DNA from: FEN-1139 sp038207155
GTDB lineage: Bacteria > Myxococcota_A > Polyangia > Polyangiales > Polyangiaceae
Reading direction: 5' to 3'
Assembly: GCA_038207155.1 (NCBI GenBank)
Contig: JBBRAB010000005.1
Location: 143,252-207,251, forward strand
Length of the DNA stretch: 64,000 nt
Shown: in pieces, positions 33,789-42,674 of the stretch
How positions within the stretch are numbered: the first letter of the stretch is position 1
Layout: every line of letters starts with the position of its first letter
Program-made: the position numbers and the translations under genes
Notes under the pieces: model-generated
Databases searched by the model: none
What the model was told of the DNA's origin: nothing
What the model saw: only the letters and a program-made list of their open reading frames with translations

Positions 33789-36700
33789 TCAGGGGCAACA
33801 GACCGAGTTCCAACCGACCCCAACATCGCGGTTCTTGCAGCCGTGGGCGCGTCCCCAGGCATTGCGAGCGGGGTGACTGCCGGCGCTGAGGCGATGGGCG
33901 CTTGGACGACTGGGCTGATTGCGCTGGCAGTCGCTGTCCATCTGAGGTGACCGGCTGTCGATGACGGCCGCGATGTCGAGCGGGCCCACCGCGCCCCCGG
34001 CATGGTGGTCATTGACACAACCATGGCCCTCAACACTGTGGCTCCCGGACAGGCAAAGCGGCGAGCCGCGCTTGGCGCAGCGTTGCCCGTTCCAGGGTTC
34101 CGCCTTGGGGCAGTCCGTCTCCATCACTTCGAATCGGCATTTCCCTTTGGCGTCGAGTTCAAACGGGCAAGGTACCTCGCTCGGTGTGAACGCGCAGCGC
34201 AGGCCGAGGTGAGCGCCCTGAGAGTCGCGCGACCAGCGATTGCGGAGCCTCAGGTGCATCCACTTCTCGAAACGACGACTCCAGCTTCCTCCCCGATACA
34301 CCTTGGTTTCCCCTTCCATTGCGGAAAATGGGTAATCGCCAAAATCGCTCGAGGTCCACTCCCAGACGTTGCCGCTCATGTCGAATAGTCCGTAGGCACC
34401 CGCACCAAACTGCCGACCGGGACAGGTCTGGTGCGTTTTCCAGCACGCGCGCCCGTCAGGCGACGCTTCTCCCCAGGGGTACTTGAGGTAGGCCGCGCCA
34501 CCACGAGCGGCATACTCCCACTCGACCTCCGAGGGAAGCCGGCGGCCCAGCGAGTTACAGTAGGCCAGGGACTGATCCCAAGTCACGCAGTTGATCGGGT
34601 GCTCTCCACGGTCGTCGTAACGCGCGTTGCACGAGACTGACTGCTTGCCTGCCGGCTGACATCGCCCCGACGCGACGCAGCTCTGATAGCTGGCGACCGA
34701 GACCTCCTGAGTTTCGAGGCAGAACGAGGCCACCCTGGTGCGAAAGCGAGGGCTTTCTTCAGGACTGAACGCGGTGCCCGCAGAACCCACCCAAAACTCG
34801 CCGCCCGCAACGGCGCCCATGTCGCTCGGACAACTGAGCTGAGCGGCATCCCAGGTCAGACTCCCCTTGCCCGTCGTCGCTGACGCCGCCGTCGCGGCCG
34901 CTGCAGAGCCGACGGAGCTCGCAGACGGCGAAGCGGTAGCGAGGGGCAGCCGACTCGCGACCAGCGGAGCGTCCGCACCTGAGGCGCGCTTCTGAGGCAG
35001 CGCCCCTCGCTCGCCAGCGGGCCGTGCGCGGCGCGCCTTGGCCGCAGCTGCCGCGGGACCGATTTCTGGCCAGAGCGGCGCTGTCCCCTGTCCCGAGCAG
35101 CGCTCAAAGAGCGCCACCAGCCCGCGACGACGGGGTTCGGGTTGCCCAGGATGGCTGAGATACGCCTCGAGGTGCTCGCGCGCTTGGTCCACCGCGTGGA
35201 CCGCGCAGTCGGCGATCACTTGGTCGCGCAGGCGCTCGACCTCGACCTCGAGCAAGCCCTGAGGGCGGCGCGCTGATTCTTCGAGCGCGCCGCGCGCGGG
35301 CTCGAGCGCCCCTCGTCCGAGCAGATTATGACCGCGCAGGTAGTCCGGCAGCGCGTCGTTTGGCTCAAGCCTGCTCCAGCGGTAGAGCAGGTCCAAGGAC
35401 TCATCCCAGGGGCGCGGGTCGACCAGCAGAGCAACCAGGGTTTGAGCCGAGAGCCCGCTGCGCGCGGCCGCCTTGACGAGCAATCGTCGCTTGGTGTCCA
35501 CCTCGAGCGTGGCCGCCGCCAGCTCAAGGTAGGTTGACTTGGCGGCCTCGAGTTTACCCGAGAGGAGCGCCAAGTCCGCGAGCCGTTCGCGAGCATCCTG
35601 CCCCACCAGCTGCGGCACGCTTGCATCGGACGCCAGCTGCGCGAGCGCCCTCTCGGCGACCGGCAGCTGACCTGCAGCCGCGGCGCAGTTGCCCAGCCCA
35701 AAGCTCGCCCGCACCTCGCTCCGGTCGAGACGCTTTGCCTGCGCGTAGTCCTGACAGGCGCGCAGCGGTTCTTCGTCCGCCATGGCCTGGTCTGCGCGAG
35801 CCAGCGCTCGATCGACCGCATGAGGGCAGCGCCGAGAAAAGACGCCCCGCCGCGCGAAGCGTGCCGACACGAGCGCCAGCTCTTGCGCGCTCAACGGCTG
35901 GCGTCTCAGCGCTGTTCGGAATTCCGCCTCGAGACTGGCCAAACGACGCCCCGTCAATAGCTCGAGCGGCGTTCCGCCGTACCAAGCGCGAATCACAGCC
36001 CCACCGTACTTGGCGCCAACCCAGTCCACGAAGGCGCCCGCCACCGTGTACGCGCTGCGACTCTCTTCAGCGACAAACCCGAGGCCGAACAGGCGCGAAA
36101 GGGGAGGAAAGCGCCCGAGGGCGTCGAGTCCAGCGGCCAGCCGCTGTGGCGGTAGGTCGTCGTCTTCGTCAGGCGCGAGCGCCATCGCCAGCCCCTCGAT
36201 CAGCCCGGGATCGGGGAGCAAGCCGAGCACCCTTCCCGCGATTCGAAACGGGCCCTGCCCCACGCGGCCCGCCACCACATGGGCAAGCTCGTGGCCCATC
36301 ACCCCATGCGGGTAGTCGATACCGTTGAGGTAGATCTCCCTGCGCCAGGGCTTGGCGATCTGAGTTCGCCCAGCGCCCATCCAGTGTTCTTTGCTCTCGG
36401 GGCCGGAAAACACATAGACCGTCACCTGGGACGGGGAACTCAGCCCGAGTGACCCATCAAGCCGCCTGAGCCAGGCGTCACAGTCGCGCCCGAGTCGCTC
36501 AGCCGACACCCGCGGCAGATTGCGCTCGAACCAAATCGAACAGCGTCCCACTTGGGTGTGCTTGCCAAGACCAAGCTGCAGGTCGCGCTCACTCGTGCGG
36601 TGTCCAAGCGTTGGTCCGGCCAGGTAAATTCCGACCGCCAGGAGCATTCCCGCGCCGAGCAAGACTCCATCAGGGCCACGACTTCTCCAGGTATGCCCCT

Positions 36701-37460
36701 CGAGCCTCAGACGAGCCAGCGCCGCGAGCGCGAGCAGAACACCCAGCGTACCGGCCCGATAAGCGAGCAGCCTCGGCACCGGATCAAACCCCGTGTCGTA
36801 CGGCGTTCCCGCGAAGAAGCCGACGAAGGGATCGAAGACAAAAACGCTGGGTCCGCCATAAAAACCGCTGACGGCCCAGGCTGCCGTCGCCAGGGGTCCC
36901 GCTAGCCCAAGTAGGGTCGCGACCAGGCGCACACGCTGCGGCGACCAACCAAGTCGCGTTCCCAACCGCTCAGCCAGGACGCCCGCCGCGCCGCCAAGCA
37001 TCGAGGCAAGCAGCAGGCCGACACCGGGTCCGAGCAGAACCAGCGTGAGATCCCCGAGCGGCTCGCAGAGTCCAGTGGTGACCCCAAGCATGACAAGCAG
37101 CACGACCGCGAGTCCGGCGTGCAAGAAACCGCGGAGAGCGCCGACTTGGAGGCCGTGAGCCAGCGTGCTGGCAGCTTCACCAGAGCGACGCCGACTGACT
37201 TCTCGTGCGGTGAGCGCTCCGAGCGGTGCCGGAAGCAGCAGGCCGAGCAGCAGCGCGGACGCGTAGCCAGGTCCGCGAAAACCAGGCAGCCCAGCGAGCA
37301 AAAGGCAACTGCCGAGCACCCAGCAGGGGCCCGGATGCCGAGCGGCAAGACGACGGGCCATCCCTGGGGCAACCGACAAGGCCGCGAGCACCCTGGCGCT
37401 CAGCCGCCTGAGCCGGTCACGCGTGACGACGGGTTGCCCCTGCCGCGCTGCGGCGCTCAC
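33789..37460 (-). CDS. Giant membrane fusion: HExxH peptidase (MA-like), helical repeats and FGE/SUMF1-like domain
   Basis: This 1223-residue protein starts with a GTG overlapping the Lon-like stop (GTGA). Residues 1-285 are membrane segments. A gluzincin-like region follows with HELAH at about 389-393 and LIEGLAMAL about 45 residues later, as in peptidase-MA proteins. Residues 545-790 are TPR-like helices. A Ser/Ala linker leads to an FGE/SUMF1-type domain (about 875-1090: LPSEVEWEYAARGG, MSGNVWEWTSS, YRGGSW). Formylglycine-generating enzymes have two Cys just after GGSW. Here the text is GGSWSRRFEKWMH, so sulfatase activation is unlikely. The last 130 residues are Cys-rich. Confidence 0.85.
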   Translation of the reverse strand: MSAAARQGQPVVTRDRLRRLSARVLAALSVAPGMARRLAARHPGPCWVLGSCLLLAGLPGFRGPGYASALLLGLLLPAPLGALTAREVSRRRSGEAASTLAHGLQVGALRGFLHAGLAVVLLVMLGVTTGLCEPLGDLTLVLLGPGVGLLLASMLGGAAGVLAERLGTRLGWSPQRVRLVATLLGLAGPLATAAWAVSGFYGGPSVFVFDPFVGFFAGTPYDTGFDPVPRLLAYRAGTLGVLLALAALARLRLEGHTWRSRGPDGVLLGAGMLLAVGIYLAGPTLGHRTSERDLQLGLGKHTQVGRCSIWFERNLPRVSAERLGRDCDAWLRRLDGSLGLSSPSQVTVYVFSGPESKEHWMGAGRTQIAKPWRREIYLNGIDYPHGVMGHELAHVVAGRVGQGPFRIAGRVLGLLPDPGLIEGLAMALAPDEDDDLPPQRLAAGLDALGRFPPLSRLFGLGFVAEESRSAYTVAGAFVDWVGAKYGGAVIRAWYGGTPLELLTGRRLASLEAEFRTALRRQPLSAQELALVSARFARRGVFSRRCPHAVDRALARADQAMADEEPLRACQDYAQAKRLDRSEVRASFGLGNCAAAAGQLPVAERALAQLASDASVPQLVGQDARERLADLALLSGKLEAAKSTYLELAAATLEVDTKRRLLVKAAARSGLSAQTLVALLVDPRPWDESLDLLYRWSRLEPNDALPDYLRGHNLLGRGALEPARGALEESARRPQGLLEVEVERLRDQVIADCAVHAVDQAREHLEAYLSHPGQPEPRRRGLVALFERCSGQGTAPLWPEIGPAAAAAKARRARPAGERGALPQKRASGADAPLVASRLPLATASPSASSVGSAAAATAASATTGKGSLTWDAAQLSCPSDMGAVAGGEFWVGSAGTAFSPEESPRFRTRVASFCLETQEVSVASYQSCVASGRCQPAGKQSVSCNARYDDRGEHPINCVTWDQSLAYCNSLGRRLPSEVEWEYAARGGAAYLKYPWGEASPDGRACWKTHQTCPGRQFGAGAYGLFDMSGNVWEWTSSDFGDYPFSAMEGETKVYRGGSWSRRFEKWMHLRLRNRWSRDSQGAHLGLRCAFTPSEVPCPFELDAKGKCRFEVMETDCPKAEPWNGQRCAKRGSPLCLSGSHSVEGHGCVNDHHAGGAVGPLDIAAVIDSRSPQMDSDCQRNQPSRPSAHRLSAGSHPARNAWGRAHGCKNRDVGVGWNSVCCP

Positions 37461-39832
37461 TGGTCGAGCTCGTCGCTCTCCGACTCGTCCTCGGGCGGCT
37501 TCGGGGACGCCAGGACCCAGCTCAGCACCTCGTCGACGCGGTCGATACTCACGATCTCAAGCTGACTGAGGATTTGAGCCGGGATTTCGTCCAAATCACG
37601 TCGATTTTGGCTCGGGATGACCACTCGGGCGACCCCGGCGCGGTGCGCCGCCAGGAGCATGTCCTTGAGATGCTCGACGCGAAGCACGCGACCTCGCAGG
37701 GTGATCTCGCCGACCAAGGCGACGTCCGTTCGCAGCGAGCGTTGGAGCACGCCAGAGGCCACTGCCGCAAAAACCGCCAGCCCTGCGCCCGCGGCATCCG
37801 AGGTGGCGCGTGCACGGGGGACGTGAACGTGCAGATCGCGTTTGTGTAGCCACTCGGGTGAGAGCCCAAGGGACTCTGCGCGTGACCGCACGAAGCTGAT
37901 CGCCGCCGTGGCGGCTTCTTTGAGCACGGGCCCAAGCTTGCCCGTGAGATGGACCTTGCCACCGCCCGGCATTAGGGTGGCCTCCACGAACAGGAGGTCC
38001 CCTCCGACCCCAGACACCCCGAGCCCCAGCGCGATGCCCGGACTCGACATGCGCTCGGTGAGCTCCGGAAGCACCTTCTGCGGACCCAGGATTTGCTCGA
38101 GCAGCTCGGGCGTGACCTGAAGTCCCTCGATCGTCTCGCCGTCAGCCACGCGCACGGTGACCCCGCGACAGACCGCCGCGATTTCCCGCTCGAGGCCGCG
38201 GACGCCTGCTTCACGCGTGTAAAGATCGACGATCGCGGCCAAGCCCTCTGGCTGAAATGACAGCTGCTCAACAGTGAGGCCATGCTCACGCAGCTGCTTA
38301 GGTACGAGGAACTGCCCCGCGATCCCCAACTTGTCGTCGCGCGTGTAGCCCGGGACCTCGATGATCTCGAGACGATCCTGCAGCGGTTCGGGGATCCCGG
38401 CGTAGCTGTTGGCCGTGGCCAGGAACAGCACCTTGGAGAGATCGAACGGCGTGTCGATATAGTGATCGACGAACGTCTCGTTCTGCTCGGGATCGAGCAC
38501 CTCGAGCAGGGCCGAGGCCGGATCACCCCGCATATCCGCTCCCATTTTGTCGATCTCGTCGAGCACCAACACCGGGTTGCGCGAGCCCACCTTCTTGAGC
38601 GCCTGAATGATCCGACCCGGCAGCGCCCCCACATAGGTGCGGCGGTGCCCGCGAATCTCGGCCTCATCACGCACGCCGCCGAGCGCGACGCGCGCGTACT
38701 TGCGCCCCATGGCCCGCGCGATACTGCGCCCGAGCGAGGTCTTTCCGACGCCCGGAGGCCCGATGAACAGCAGGATCGGCCCTTTTTTGTCACGCCGCAG
38801 TTGCCGAATCGCAGAAAACTCCACGATTCGCTTTTTGACCTGTTCGAGTCCGAAGTGATCCTCCTCGAGACAACGCCGCACCTCGGCCACGTCCACGCGA
38901 TCCGGCGTGGTGTGCGACCAGGGCAAATCGACCAGCCATTCGATATACGAGCGCGCGACCTGGTACTCCGAGGATTGAGGCGGCATCGACGCCAGTCGGC
39001 GGAGCTGCTTGCTCGCCATCTTGGCAGCGTCCTCAGGCATCCCCGCGCGGTCCAGCCGCTCCCGGAGTCCGTCCAGCTCGTCGTCTTCACCGGACTCGCC
39101 GAGCTCATCGCGAATCGTGCGCAGCTGCTGGCGCAGCACGATGTCGCGCTGCCCCTTGCCAAGGTCATCGACAAGTAGCGAACGCTTGGCCTTGAGGATC
39201 CCGAGCTGGCGCTCCACCATGCCCATCACGAGCTCAACGCGTTTGGGTAGATCCGTCGCGACCAACACCTCCTGGCGAGCGGCGATCGAGGCGTGCTCTT
39301 CAGGAAAATTCGACGCGATCAGATCCGCCAGAGCTCCGGGCTCACGCACGTTGTCGAGGATGGTGGAGGTCTCACGAGGCAGATCCGGAAGCATCGCGAG
39401 CATCTCGCGCGTCGACCGACGCAGCCGTTCCCCGAGCTCGACGAGCCGGGGAACGGACTTGCCGGTCTCGCTCAGCCGTTCACAATCCGCCTGCATGAAG
39501 GGCTCAAGCTTCTGCGCCCCTACGATACGAAACCTCGCGATCCCGTTGAGCACCACGCTGTAGTTGGTTTCACCCAGACGAATCACTTTGACGATGCGCG
39601 CCAACGTCCCGATTTCATACAGGTCTTCGAAGGTGGGCTCGATCGTGTCGGCGTGACGTTGTGTCACCACCCCAACGAGGGCTTCCCCCTGATCGACCAG
39701 ATGCTCGACGAGGCGCACGCTGCGAGCTCGCCCGACGTTGACGGGAGCGACCGACATCGGAAAGAGCACTGAGTTGCGCAGTGCCAAGATTGGCACTGGC
39801 TGCATGAGGGGGGCGGGTCGTTCCGATGTCAT
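37457..39832 (-). CDS. Lon-family AAA+ protein with catalytic Ser replaced by Gly
   Basis: The 791-residue protein is co-linear with Lon: N-terminal LON domain (ILALRNSVLFP), AAA+ domain with Walker A GPPGVGKTS, Walker B VLVLDEIDKMG and sensor ATANSYAGIPEPLQDRLE, and a C-terminal protease-fold domain ending in a GEITLRGRVLRVEHLKDMLLAAHRAG block. In active Lon the Ser lies in KDGPSAG. Here the aligned text is SDAAGAG, with Gly682 (codon 37789-37787) at the Ser position. The partner Lys (about 723) remains. The ATPase looks intact, so it may act as an unfoldase or chaperone. The ATG at 39832 was chosen; one at 39799 is possible. Confidence 0.9.
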   Translation of the reverse strand: MTSERPAPLMQPVPILALRNSVLFPMSVAPVNVGRARSVRLVEHLVDQGEALVGVVTQRHADTIEPTFEDLYEIGTLARIVKVIRLGETNYSVVLNGIARFRIVGAQKLEPFMQADCERLSETGKSVPRLVELGERLRRSTREMLAMLPDLPRETSTILDNVREPGALADLIASNFPEEHASIAARQEVLVATDLPKRVELVMGMVERQLGILKAKRSLLVDDLGKGQRDIVLRQQLRTIRDELGESGEDDELDGLRERLDRAGMPEDAAKMASKQLRRLASMPPQSSEYQVARSYIEWLVDLPWSHTTPDRVDVAEVRRCLEEDHFGLEQVKKRIVEFSAIRQLRRDKKGPILLFIGPPGVGKTSLGRSIARAMGRKYARVALGGVRDEAEIRGHRRTYVGALPGRIIQALKKVGSRNPVLVLDEIDKMGADMRGDPASALLEVLDPEQNETFVDHYIDTPFDLSKVLFLATANSYAGIPEPLQDRLEIIEVPGYTRDDKLGIAGQFLVPKQLREHGLTVEQLSFQPEGLAAIVDLYTREAGVRGLEREIAAVCRGVTVRVADGETIEGLQVTPELLEQILGPQKVLPELTERMSSPGIALGLGVSGVGGDLLFVEATLMPGGGKVHLTGKLGPVLKEAATAAISFVRSRAESLGLSPEWLHKRDLHVHVPRARATSDAAGAGLAVFAAVASGVLQRSLRTDVALVGEITLRGRVLRVEHLKDMLLAAHRAGVARVVIPSQNRRDLDEIPAQILSQLEIVSIDRVDEVLSWVLASPKPPEDESESDELDQ

Positions 39833-39850
39833 CTCAGCACCAAGAGTGCA

Positions 39851-39879
39851 TGCATACTGCGCTGTGAGCCTGGCTTCAA
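39851..39879 (-). promoter_or_regulatory. Candidate sigma-70-type promoter for the Lon-like gene
   Basis: On the minus strand TTGAAG (39879-39874) and TATGCA (39856-39851) are separated by exactly 17 bases. This would put transcription about 12 bases before the ATG at 39832, a very short leader. The -10 overlaps the 8-base palindrome TGCATGCA (39847-39854). Confidence 0.35.
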
Positions 39880-39906
39880 CAAGTCGGATGGCCGCCCCCC
39901 GATTGC

Positions 39907-39920
39907 GGGTGTTTACACCC
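39907..39920. repeat. Inverted repeat in the divergent lon-like/lipoprotein promoter region
   Basis: GGGTGT-TT-ACACCC forms a perfect 6-base inverted repeat between the divergent starts at 39832 and 39975. Its position upstream of both genes suits a regulator-binding site, but it is short enough to be chance. Confidence 0.4.
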
Positions 39921-39974
39921 CATCGGTCGACAGTTCGCTCAGGTCTGGCCCCCCATGGTAGTAACGCGCCAACC

Positions 39975-40643
39975 ATGGGCTCGCTGATCCGGCTCCTTGC
40001 CACGACCGCCTGGCTCGCGCTCGGCTGTTCAGCGGAGCGCGCCAATCGCCCGGAGGACGCCGTTACCCGCTACGCCAATGCGCTGGAGTCGGGAGACAGC
40101 CGCCTGGCCTGGGGACTGCTCGACGAAGAAACGCGTCGAATGCTCCCCTACGAGCAGTTCGCTGCCCAGTTTCAGCGGGCTCCTCTGGCCGTCCGCGCGC
40201 TTGCCAAGGCCCTGCGCAGGCCCGGGCGCCAGAGTAAGCTGCAAGCAGAGTGGCAAGCCCCAGACGGAACGCCGCTGAGATTTGAGCGGGTCAATGGCCA
40301 GTGGCTGCTCACCGCGGACAGTCTGAACCCCTACCCGCAACAGGAGCCCCGCCTCGCGGTGGAGAGCTTTCTGCGGGCGGCAGCTGCGCGCCGCTACGAT
40401 ATTCTCGTTCGCTTCACACCGAACGCGCTCCGTCCCGGCCTCGACGCCGAGCGCCTGCGAGTCGCCTGGGAAGGACCCCAAAAAGAGAACGTGGCGATTC
40501 AGCTTGAGCGACTTCGCAGCGCGCTTTCCTCGGGTCGACTGACCGAGTACGGGGACCGTGCCAGCCTTGAACTTGGCGCCCCCCCCTCAATCGAGCTAGT
40601 TCGCGAGGACGGAACCTGGAGAATCGAGGATTTCGCCCCATGA
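39975..40643 (+). CDS. Lipoprotein with two NTF2/SnoaL-like segments, unknown function
   Basis: The 222-residue lipoprotein starts at the ATG 39975 with a signal ending WLALGC. The mature part has two similar halves. The first begins EDAVTRYANALESGDSRLAWGLLDEETRR and the second AVESFLRAAAARRYDILVRF, each the helix-then-sheet pattern of NTF2-like or DUF4878 domains. No catalytic residues can be named. The stop overlaps hisB by 4 bases, tying an envelope lipoprotein to histidine genes in one transcript. An 8-C run (40579-40586) lies near its 3' end. Confidence 0.75.
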   Translation: MGSLIRLLATTAWLALGCSAERANRPEDAVTRYANALESGDSRLAWGLLDEETRRMLPYEQFAAQFQRAPLAVRALAKALRRPGRQSKLQAEWQAPDGTPLRFERVNGQWLLTADSLNPYPQQEPRLAVESFLRAAAARRYDILVRFTPNALRPGLDAERLRVAWEGPQKENVAIQLERLRSALSSGRLTEYGDRASLELGAPPSIELVREDGTWRIEDFAP

Positions 40644-41230
40644 CCCGCCAAGCCGTCGCCCAGCGCAAGACCCGCGAGACTGACATCAGCGTCCGGATTG
40701 ACCTCGACGGAGCGGGGGTCAGCAGCATTGCGACCCCGCTGCCGTTCCTCAGTCACATGGTGGAGCAGATTTCGCGCCATGGTCTGTTCGATCTGGTGGT
40801 GGACGCCAAGGGAGACGTCGAGATCGACGGGCACCACACCACCGAGGATCTCGGCATTGTGCTCGGAAACGCCCTGCGTGAAGCCGTCGGCAGCGGAGCA
40901 GGGATCCGGCGCTATGGCGCGGCAACTCTGCCGATGGATGAGGCGCGCGCCAGCGTCGCGCTCGACCTCGCGGGTCGTCCGTTTTTCGTGTGGAAAGTAC
41001 CGTTGACCAAGGCCAAAATCGGCGATTTCGATAGTGAACTCGCCGAAGTTTTTTTCGAGGCAGTGGCCCGCTCCGCGCGCATGAACCTGCACATCACGCT
41101 CGAAGCGGGAGAGAACCTGCACCACATCGTCGAGTGCTGTTTCAAGGCCTTCGCGCGGGCCCTGCGGCAAGCGGTGGAGCTCGACCCGCGCGCCACGGGG
41201 GTTGCGTCCACCAAGGGCTCGTTTGACTGA
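40640..41230 (+). CDS. hisB: Imidazoleglycerol-phosphate dehydratase
   Basis: The 196-residue monofunctional enzyme converts imidazoleglycerol phosphate to imidazoleacetol phosphate in histidine synthesis. The two manganese-binding His/Glu clusters are present as HHTTEDLGIVLG and HHIVECCFKAFARALRQA. The N-terminal FLSHMVEQISRHGLFDL block is also typical. It lacks the N-terminal phosphatase half of the enterobacterial HisB fusion. It starts inside the lipoprotein stop and is followed by hisH after 32 bases. Confidence 0.97.
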   Translation: MTRQAVAQRKTRETDISVRIDLDGAGVSSIATPLPFLSHMVEQISRHGLFDLVVDAKGDVEIDGHHTTEDLGIVLGNALREAVGSGAGIRRYGAATLPMDEARASVALDLAGRPFFVWKVPLTKAKIGDFDSELAEVFFEAVARSARMNLHITLEAGENLHHIVECCFKAFARALRQAVELDPRATGVASTKGSFD

Positions 41231-41262
41231 ATTGCTCCCGATTTCGTTGAGGAATTGCTCTG

Positions 41263-41898
41263 ATGCTGACTCTCGTCGTCGATACCGGTCTTGGCAATCT
41301 GTATTCCGTAGAAAAAGCGGTCGAAACTGCCGCCAGGATGACCGGGCAGCCGCACCATCGCATCGAGCGCAGCAGTGATCTTGACCGCATTTCGCGGGCC
41401 GATCGCCTGATCGTCCCTGGGCAAGGTGGTTTCCGTGATCTCTCGCTCCGCTTGGCCTCTGGCCTCGGTGAGGTGCTGCTCGACCAGCTCAAGCGCGGCA
41501 CGCCGTACTTCGGCATTTGCCTCGGGCTTCAAATCCTGTTCGAGTCCAGTCAGGAAGCTCCGGGCCATGCGGGGCTCGGTTGGTTTCGCGGAGAGGTACG
41601 CGAGCTTGAGGGCGGACCCGAGGTAAAAATCCCCCACATGGGCTGGAACTCCCTCGATTTTCACGGAGAGCCCCACCCCGTGTTGCAGGCCGCGGGCGGC
41701 CCCGGCACCTGGTTCTACTTCGTGCACTCCTTTCACGCCGTACCCACCGAACCCGGCGTTTGTATCGCTACGGTGGGTCATGGAAGCAATCAGGTGACCG
41801 CGGCGGTTGCACGCGATCACGTGCTTGCTACTCAGTTTCACCCAGAAAAAAGCCAACGTGGCGGGCTAGCCCTGCTGACGGAGTTCTTGAAGCGATGA
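41263..41898 (+). CDS. hisH: Imidazole glycerol phosphate synthase, glutaminase subunit HisH
   Basis: The 211-residue class I glutamine amidotransferase feeds ammonia to HisF. The P-loop-like PGQGGFRDL, the nucleophile Cys in FGICLGLQILFE, and the His/Glu pair in TQFHPEKSQ complete the triad. The start VDTGLGNLYSVEKA is typical. Its stop overlaps hisA by 4 bases. The obligate partner hisF is not downstream of hisA here and is not in the window. Confidence 0.97.
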   Translation: MLTLVVDTGLGNLYSVEKAVETAARMTGQPHHRIERSSDLDRISRADRLIVPGQGGFRDLSLRLASGLGEVLLDQLKRGTPYFGICLGLQILFESSQEAPGHAGLGWFRGEVRELEGGPEVKIPHMGWNSLDFHGEPHPVLQAAGGPGTWFYFVHSFHAVPTEPGVCIATVGHGSNQVTAAVARDHVLATQFHPEKSQRGGLALLTEFLKR

Positions 41899-42641
41899 TG
41901 CATGTGATCCCCTCCATCGATCTCCTCGGAGGTCAGGTCGTTCGTTTGCTCAAGGGTAACTACGACGCCGTCACGGTCTACGGTGAGCGTGCCGAAGACG
42001 TCGCAGCCGGTTGGCGAGGGCTCGTGCCGCGCTTGCACGTCGTCGATCTGGAGGGTGCGCGCGAAGGTCGCGCGGTGCAGACCGCGGCCGTCAAACGACT
42101 CGTCGATGCCTTCGGTCCAGGGGTCCAGATCGGTGGCGGGGTGCGCAGTATCGAGGCCGTCCATAGCTATTTTGAGCTGGGCGTGGAGCGAGTGGTGATG
42201 GGCACCGCGGCGATTTCCAACCCCGCGCTGGTTGCCGAGGCTGCCAAAGCCTATCCGGGACGTATCGTGGTGGCACTCGATGCCCGCGAAGGTCGCGTGG
42301 CCACGGCCGGTTGGCTCGAACAATCCGAGCAAACTGCCGTCGCAGTGGCTCAGTCACTGGCCGTCCATCCCATCGCGGCGGTCCTGTATACGGACATCGA
42401 GCGTGACGGCACCGAGGTCGGTCCGAACATCGCCGAAACCGCACGACTCGGCAGCGAGGGTGGCGTCGACGTGATCGCCAGTGGCGGGGTCGGAACGCTG
42501 GACCACCTGCGGGCACTGGCAGGCCGAGCAGTCGAGGGACGCATCGTCGGGGCGATTATCGGCCGTTCGCTGCACGAAAAGCGCTTCACGCTGCGCGAGG
42601 CTGTCGACGCGGTGCAAAAAGCAAGCGACACTCTCGCCTAG
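41895..42641 (+). CDS. hisA: Phosphoribosylformimino-AICAR isomerase HisA
   Basis: The 248-residue (beta/alpha)8 isomerase opens the ribose of ProFAR in histidine synthesis. The general base Asp lies in IPSIDLLGGQVVRL, and the second Asp in YTDIERDGTEVGPN. Half-barrel phosphate sites are GGGVRS and SGGVGTLDHL. The ATG at 41895 overlaps the hisH stop (ATGA). A second ATG directly follows. The next gene is a TPR protein, where many genomes would carry hisF. Confidence 0.96.
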   Translation: MMHVIPSIDLLGGQVVRLLKGNYDAVTVYGERAEDVAAGWRGLVPRLHVVDLEGAREGRAVQTAAVKRLVDAFGPGVQIGGGVRSIEAVHSYFELGVERVVMGTAAISNPALVAEAAKAYPGRIVVALDAREGRVATAGWLEQSEQTAVAVAQSLAVHPIAAVLYTDIERDGTEVGPNIAETARLGSEGGVDVIASGGVGTLDHLRALAGRAVEGRIVGAIIGRSLHEKRFTLREAVDAVQKASDTLA

Positions 42642-42674
42642 CTCCAGCGGCAACCCGCCGGAGCGGAGGAGTTG

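Noticed and set aside
33789..37460. FGE-like domain as maturase for the sulfatase-like protein at 26397-29495
   Set aside because: The FGE domain lacks the catalytic Cys pair and the sulfatase-like protein has no CxPxR site, so neither partner fits.
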